Below, one piece after another: positions 14,231-17,157 of a DNA stretch of 17,157 bases. The notes beneath the pieces were generated by a model. The model was not told the origin of the DNA, did no database searches, and saw only the letters and a program-made list of their open reading frames with translations. Positions within the stretch are counted from its first letter, which is position 1. Every line of letters begins with the position of its first letter. Source of the DNA: Anaerolineaceae bacterium (GTDB lineage: Bacteria > Chloroflexota > Anaerolineae > Anaerolineales > Villigracilaceae); contig VFKQ01000159.1 in NCBI GenBank assembly GCA_009885445.1, positions 1 through 17,157 on the forward strand. Direction: 5' to 3'. The position numbers were made by a program, and so were the translations under genes.

Positions 14231-15027
14231 GCACAAAAAAGTCTCCACAGCGAAACGCCTCGGAGGCCTCACCCGCTAAAAGCGCGGTGAGACGCGAGGC
14301 GCCGATTAAGTGGACTCTGCTCCTCGCTGGATTCGGACTCGTCATCTGCATTGTCCTCGTCTTTGGAGTCTTCGCCTCGTCCGCGCCCGTGCGGGCCTCT
14401 GTTTTAGAATCATTTGCCTCGCCCACAGCGACTCGCTTCACCAACTTCGCGCAGGTGGAATTAGCCAAGCCAAGTTTTACAGCCTCGCCAACTTTCACAG
14501 CCACCAACACAGCCACGCCCATTTTCACGGCGACGCTGATACCCACAGAAACATTGGCCGTGCTTGAAATGTCTGTGCTCGCCGACACGCCCACGCCCGA
14601 GCGCCCATCCGTGGACCCAGCCGCCGCGCCCGCAGTGTCGTCGCTGGGCGGCGAAAAATATATTCTGGTGGATATTTCTGAACAGCACATGTATGTATAT
14701 GAAGGCGGCGTGTTGATTTATAGTTTTGTGGCCTCCACCGGCATCAACAACGGCACGCGCGCCGGCGTCTTTCACGTGCTCGATAAAATTCCGAACGCTT
14801 ACGGCGCCACGTGGAATATTTGGATGCCCAACTGGCTGGGCATTTACTGGTCAGGCTCGCTCGAAAACGGAATCCACGCCCTGCCGATTCTGCCCGGCGG
14901 CTCGCGCTTGTGGGCCGGTTACCTCGGCACGCCCATTTCTTATGGTTGCGTGGTGCTTGGCGTTTACGAGTCGCAAGTGCTCTACGATTGGGCCGAGGTG
15001 GGCACGACTGTGGAGATACAGTGGTGA
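14227..15027 (+). CDS. Membrane-anchored L,D-transpeptidase (YkuD) 1
   Basis: It is predicted to form 3-3 cross-links in peptidoglycan or to attach molecules to stem peptides, using a catalytic Cys outside the cell. Its 266 residues comprise a basic cytoplasmic tail (1-28), one membrane helix (about 29-50), a Thr/Pro-rich linker (about 82-130) and a YkuD domain (about 144-266). The domain opens with YILVDISEQHMYVYEGG. Active-site elements are H217 in IHALP and SYGCVVL with C241. The usual SHGC histidine is Tyr here and the H-to-C spacing is longer than in paralogue 2. The linker is flanked by FAQVELAKP and LEMSVLADTPT, matched almost exactly in the next gene, showing recent common origin. Translation is coupled to the amidase by a 4-base overlap. 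A hairpin terminator follows. Confidence 0.92.
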   Translation: MSTKKSPQRNASEASPAKSAVRREAPIKWTLLLAGFGLVICIVLVFGVFASSAPVRASVLESFASPTATRFTNFAQVELAKPSFTASPTFTATNTATPIFTATLIPTETLAVLEMSVLADTPTPERPSVDPAAAPAVSSLGGEKYILVDISEQHMYVYEGGVLIYSFVASTGINNGTRAGVFHVLDKIPNAYGATWNIWMPNWLGIYWSGSLENGIHALPILPGGSRLWAGYLGTPISYGCVVLGVYESQVLYDWAEVGTTVEIQW

Positions 15028-15036
15028 TTGTTTTTC

Positions 15037-15072
15037 GTAGGGGCGCAGCATTGCTGCGCCCCTACTGTTTTT
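15037..15072 (+). terminator. GTAGGGGCGC hairpin acting as terminator
   Basis: Perfect 13-base arms GTAGGGGCGCAGC and GCTGCGCCCCTAC with a three-base loop begin nine bases after the transpeptidase stop. TG and five T follow. The stem resembles a dispersed hairpin repeat known from other genomes, so it may be a mobile palindrome recruited as a terminator. Confidence 0.8.
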
Positions 15073-15105
15073 ATTACGCCTATTTTCTACAATCGCCAAT
15101 TTTCT

Positions 15106-15123
15106 AATCTGCATAATCTGCGG
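15106..15123. repeat. Half-site of the palindrome family (AATCTGCATAATCTGCGG)
   Basis: AATCTGCATAATCTGCGG has the same two-unit layout as one arm of the 13333-13391 element (AATCCGTGTAATCCGTGG), with four substitutions. No opposite arm is visible, so it may be a decayed or partial copy. The remainder of the 15028-15147 gap holds the terminator and a -10-like box. Confidence 0.4.
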
Positions 15124-15136
15124 ATGAATATGGTCG

Positions 15137-15142
15137 TATAAT
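15137..15142 (+). promoter_or_regulatory. -10 box (TATAAT) of L,D-transpeptidase 2
   Basis: A perfect TATAAT lies five bases before an in-frame TTG (15148) and fourteen before the ATG (15157). No good -35 is visible. Together with the preceding terminator it makes this gene a separate transcription unit with a very short or absent leader. Confidence 0.45.
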
Positions 15143-15156
15143 CCACCTTGACGATT

Positions 15157-16269
15157 ATGGCTCCTCAAAACATCCCTCAACAAATCGCCATTCAAAACGC
15201 GCGCGAGAGTCTGCGCCGCGGCGACAATCCGTCTGCGCGCAGTTGGGCCGAGCAAGCCGCGAAGCTCGCGCCCACTAGCGCCGACCCTCTGCTGATTCTC
15301 GCCGCCATCTCTGAGCCGCGCGCCAGCCTCGATTACGCCAAACGCGCCCTCGTGCTCGAACCCGAAAATGCCCGCGCCCGCAAAGCCGTGGACTGGGCCC
15401 GCTCGCGCTTCGGCGCCGATGTGCCCGCCTCCGGCCCCACCAGCGCGCCCGAAAATTTCTCGATCACTCAAAACAATCTCAAAGAAAAAACGCAGGCGCG
15501 CCGCAACCCGCTGATGGTTGGCCTCATCTTAACTGGCCTGGCCTGCATCGTCGTGGCTTTTGCCGCCTGGTATGCAAGCCCCGCGCTGGCCGCCCTGTTC
15601 GCGCAAGAGTCCGCGCCAGCACAACAAGCCGATTCGCAAAGTGTGCAATTTGCGCAAGTTCAACTAGCCAAGCCCACATACACACCTCAACCCAGCTTCA
15701 CGCCTTCATCCACCTCCACGGCCATCCCCACATTTACTCCACCGGCCACGTTCACGCCCGAGATCACTAACACCCCGCTCCCCACAGAAACACCGCTCGC
15801 CACCAACACCGCCGCGCTACTTGAAATGTCTATCCTCGCGGACACGCCCACCTCGATTGCGCCGCCCACCAAAGAAAACGTCCCGCCCGCCGCAAACGCC
15901 GCGCCCGTCGGCAACGGCGTACGCTGGATAGACGTGGACCTGACCAACCAGCGCGTCTACGCCTACGAAGGCGACGTGATGCTCAACAGCTTCCTCGCCT
16001 CCACCGGCACCTGGCAAACTCCCACCGTCACCGGCCAATTCAAGATATGGATCAAAGTCCGCTCGCAAACCATGTCTGGCCCGGGCTATTCCCTGCCCGG
16101 CGTGCCTTATGTGATGTACTTCTACAAAGACTACGGCATCCACGGCACCTACTGGCACAACAACTTCGGCGTGCCGATGAGTCATGGTTGCGTCAACCTC
16201 TCGATCCCCGACGCCGAATGGCTGTATAACTGGGCCTCCGTCGGCACAGTCGTCAACGTGCATTATTAG
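15157..16269 (+). CDS. L,D-transpeptidase (YkuD) 2 with cytoplasmic helical-repeat N-terminus
   Basis: It has 370 residues from ATG 15157; an in-frame TTG at 15148 is an alternative start. Order of parts: an N-terminal alpha-helical segment (about 8-85) with alanine-rich TPR-like pattern (ARESLRRGDN..ARSWAEQAAKLAP..DYAKRALVLEP); a linker; one membrane helix (about 119-140); a Thr/Pro-rich extracellular linker (about 172-233); and the YkuD domain (about 256-370) with WIDVDLTNQRVYAYEGD. Its active site is YGIHGTYWHNNFGVPMSHGC with H329 and C345, the canonical form. The linker borders FAQVQLAKP and LEMSILADTPT match paralogue 1. The topology places the helical repeats in the cytoplasm, where they could bind a partner, and the catalytic domain outside. 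Function as a peptidoglycan L,D-transpeptidase is well supported; the N-terminal role is unknown. Confidence 0.92.
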   Translation: MAPQNIPQQIAIQNARESLRRGDNPSARSWAEQAAKLAPTSADPLLILAAISEPRASLDYAKRALVLEPENARARKAVDWARSRFGADVPASGPTSAPENFSITQNNLKEKTQARRNPLMVGLILTGLACIVVAFAAWYASPALAALFAQESAPAQQADSQSVQFAQVQLAKPTYTPQPSFTPSSTSTAIPTFTPPATFTPEITNTPLPTETPLATNTAALLEMSILADTPTSIAPPTKENVPPAANAAPVGNGVRWIDVDLTNQRVYAYEGDVMLNSFLASTGTWQTPTVTGQFKIWIKVRSQTMSGPGYSLPGVPYVMYFYKDYGIHGTYWHNNFGVPMSHGCVNLSIPDAEWLYNWASVGTVVNVHY

Positions 16270-16275
16270 AATTCG

Positions 16276-16324
16276 CCACAGAGTTCACCGAGAATTTCAA
16301 ATAAAATCCGTGTGTGCTCCGTGG
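16276..16324. repeat. Interrupted palindrome, CCACAGAG family, copy 2
   Basis: The left arm CCACAGAGTTCACCGAGAAT and the right arm TCCGTGTGTGCTCCGTGG pair imperfectly. The right arm differs from that of the 5228-5289 element at only a few positions. It fills the 77-base gap between transpeptidases 2 and 3. Confidence 0.75.
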
Positions 16325-16346
16325 CCGGTAAACGGAAATTATTGAA

Positions 16347-17157
16347 ATGAAAACTCCCCCTCGCGGACTCTCGCGCCGCGACTTCCTCAAACTAAGCGGA
16401 CTGGGCCTGCTGGGACTCTTCGTCCCCGCCCGTCCGTTTTCGCATCTGGCCGCGCCCATAGCGGGTGCGCAAACCCCGTCCGCTCAACAGGGACGAGTGT
16501 GCGCGCGCTTCTTATGGGCCTACGACTCGCCGTCAGAAAAAGGCAAGCGCGTCAAACTCTATTGGCGCGATTTGCTCGTGGACATTGTCGGCTCGGCAGT
16601 GGACGAGGACGCCGCCAATTACAACCGCGTCTGGTACGAACTGCCCGACGAAAGTTACATCTACTCGGGCTGGGTGCAACCTGTGCGCACGACGCTTAAT
16701 CCCACCATCACAAACATTCCCATCGAGGGACTGCTCGCCGAAATCAGCGTCCCGTTCACAGACGCCTACGAGTCGCCCGACCCGTCGTCGAAGGTTAAGC
16801 AGCGTCTCTATTTTGAGACAACGCACTGGGTGACTGCCTCCGCCCCCGGCGCGGACGGAGTCGCCTGGTATAAATTGCTCGACGACAAAACCAACGAATT
16901 TTATTTCGCGCCCGCCGCGCATGTGCGCATTTTGTCTGCTGAAGAGTTGAGTCCGCTCTCGCCGGATTTCCCTGCCAAAGACAAACGCATCGAAGTGCAT
17001 CTTGACCAGCAATTCGTCAGCGCCTACGAAGGGACGCGGCTGGTCTTCGCCGCGCTGGCCGCCACCGGCGCAGTCTTGCGCAGTGGAAAATACACCACGC
17101 CCGACGGCACCTTCAGCACTTATCTCAAACGCGCCTCACGTCACATGGCCGCCGGAG
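16347..17157 (+). CDS. Tat-exported L,D-transpeptidase (YkuD) 3, partial at C-terminus
   Basis: ATG 16347 opens a frame that runs without stop to the window edge (270 codons). The N-terminus has a twin-arginine signal SRRDFLKLSG (9-18), a hydrophobic core (17-28) and a likely cleavage site near LAAPIAGA. Two beta-rich stretches (about 51-118 and 131-197, with VCARFLWAYDSP, YFETTHWVTA and AWYKLLDD) look like SH3-type repeats, by inference only. The YkuD fold begins at about 212 (KRIEVHLDQQFVSAYEGTRL) and continues to TPDGTFSTYLKRASRHM, typical of L,D-transpeptidases in this group. The catalytic His and Cys lie beyond the window. Unlike the two upstream paralogues it has no Thr/Pro linker and uses Tat export. 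No Shine-Dalgarno is seen. Confidence 0.88.
   Translation, partial: MKTPPRGLSRRDFLKLSGLGLLGLFVPARPFSHLAAPIAGAQTPSAQQGRVCARFLWAYDSPSEKGKRVKLYWRDLLVDIVGSAVDEDAANYNRVWYELPDESYIYSGWVQPVRTTLNPTITNIPIEGLLAEISVPFTDAYESPDPSSKVKQRLYFETTHWVTASAPGADGVAWYKLLDDKTNEFYFAPAAHVRILSAEELSPLSPDFPAKDKRIEVHLDQQFVSAYEGTRLVFAALAATGAVLRSGKYTTPDGTFSTYLKRASRHMAAG

Noticed and set aside
14851..15471. 206-codon minus-strand frame across the end of transpeptidase 1 and the start of transpeptidase 2
   Set aside because: It crosses a terminator and a promoter region and is antisense to two well-supported genes.
15687..15947. Val/Gly-rich minus-strand frame opposite the Thr/Pro linker
   Set aside because: Its composition is the direct reverse complement of Thr/Pro codons, with no independent evidence.

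Overview
The window looks like a chromosomal segment of a Chloroflexota bacterium, probably of the Anaerolineae. This is inferred from protein content, with no rRNA or marker gene to confirm it. The clues are membrane-anchored exported proteins with long Thr/Pro-rich linkers, a DUF3090 (TIGR03847) gene together with a TIGR03843/SCO1664-family gene (both known mainly from Actinobacteria and Chloroflexi), mixed ATG/GTG/TTG starts, and many small intergenic palindromes. There are fourteen protein genes, two of them cut by the window edges. I see no tRNA, rRNA, CRISPR array or transposase.

Minus strand, positions 13305 down to 1, in transcription order: DUF3090 protein; aldehyde dehydrogenase; the polyamine-type ABC transporter potD, potB, potC, potA; SCO1664-family kinase-like protein; homoserine dehydrogenase; an M1 (leukotriene-A4-hydrolase-like) aminopeptidase; the repair ATPase RadA; and a membrane-anchored HExxH metalloprotease that runs off the left edge. 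The aldehyde dehydrogenase/pot block reads as one catabolic operon. It has its own sigma70-like promoter, a 9-bp-arm operator palindrome over the expected transcription start, Shine-Dalgarno sequences, overlapping potB/potC/potA genes and a terminator-like hairpin between potD and potB. It lies between two genes that are usually neighbours in Actinobacteria (DUF3090 and SCO1664).

Plus strand, positions 13445 to the right edge: a cell-wall cluster. It has an N-acetylmuramoyl-L-alanine amidase overlapping by 4 bases an L,D-transpeptidase (YkuD), then a second YkuD protein with a cytoplasmic helical N-terminus, then a third, Tat-exported YkuD protein cut by the right edge. The first two share a distinctive linker, so they are paralogues. 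Together they could trim and 3-3 cross-link peptidoglycan.

Most gaps carry small repeats: an interrupted palindrome family (CCACAGAG.../CCACGGATTACACGG...), AATTACC heptamers, a GTCAAA-type repeat and a GTAGGGGCGC hairpin. One AATTACC block of three heptamers is inserted in frame inside the homoserine dehydrogenase gene. Several first-of-operon genes have a -10-like box only 6 to 8 bases before the start codon and no Shine-Dalgarno, suggesting leaderless mRNAs. Genes inside the pot operon and homoserine dehydrogenase have clear Shine-Dalgarno sequences.
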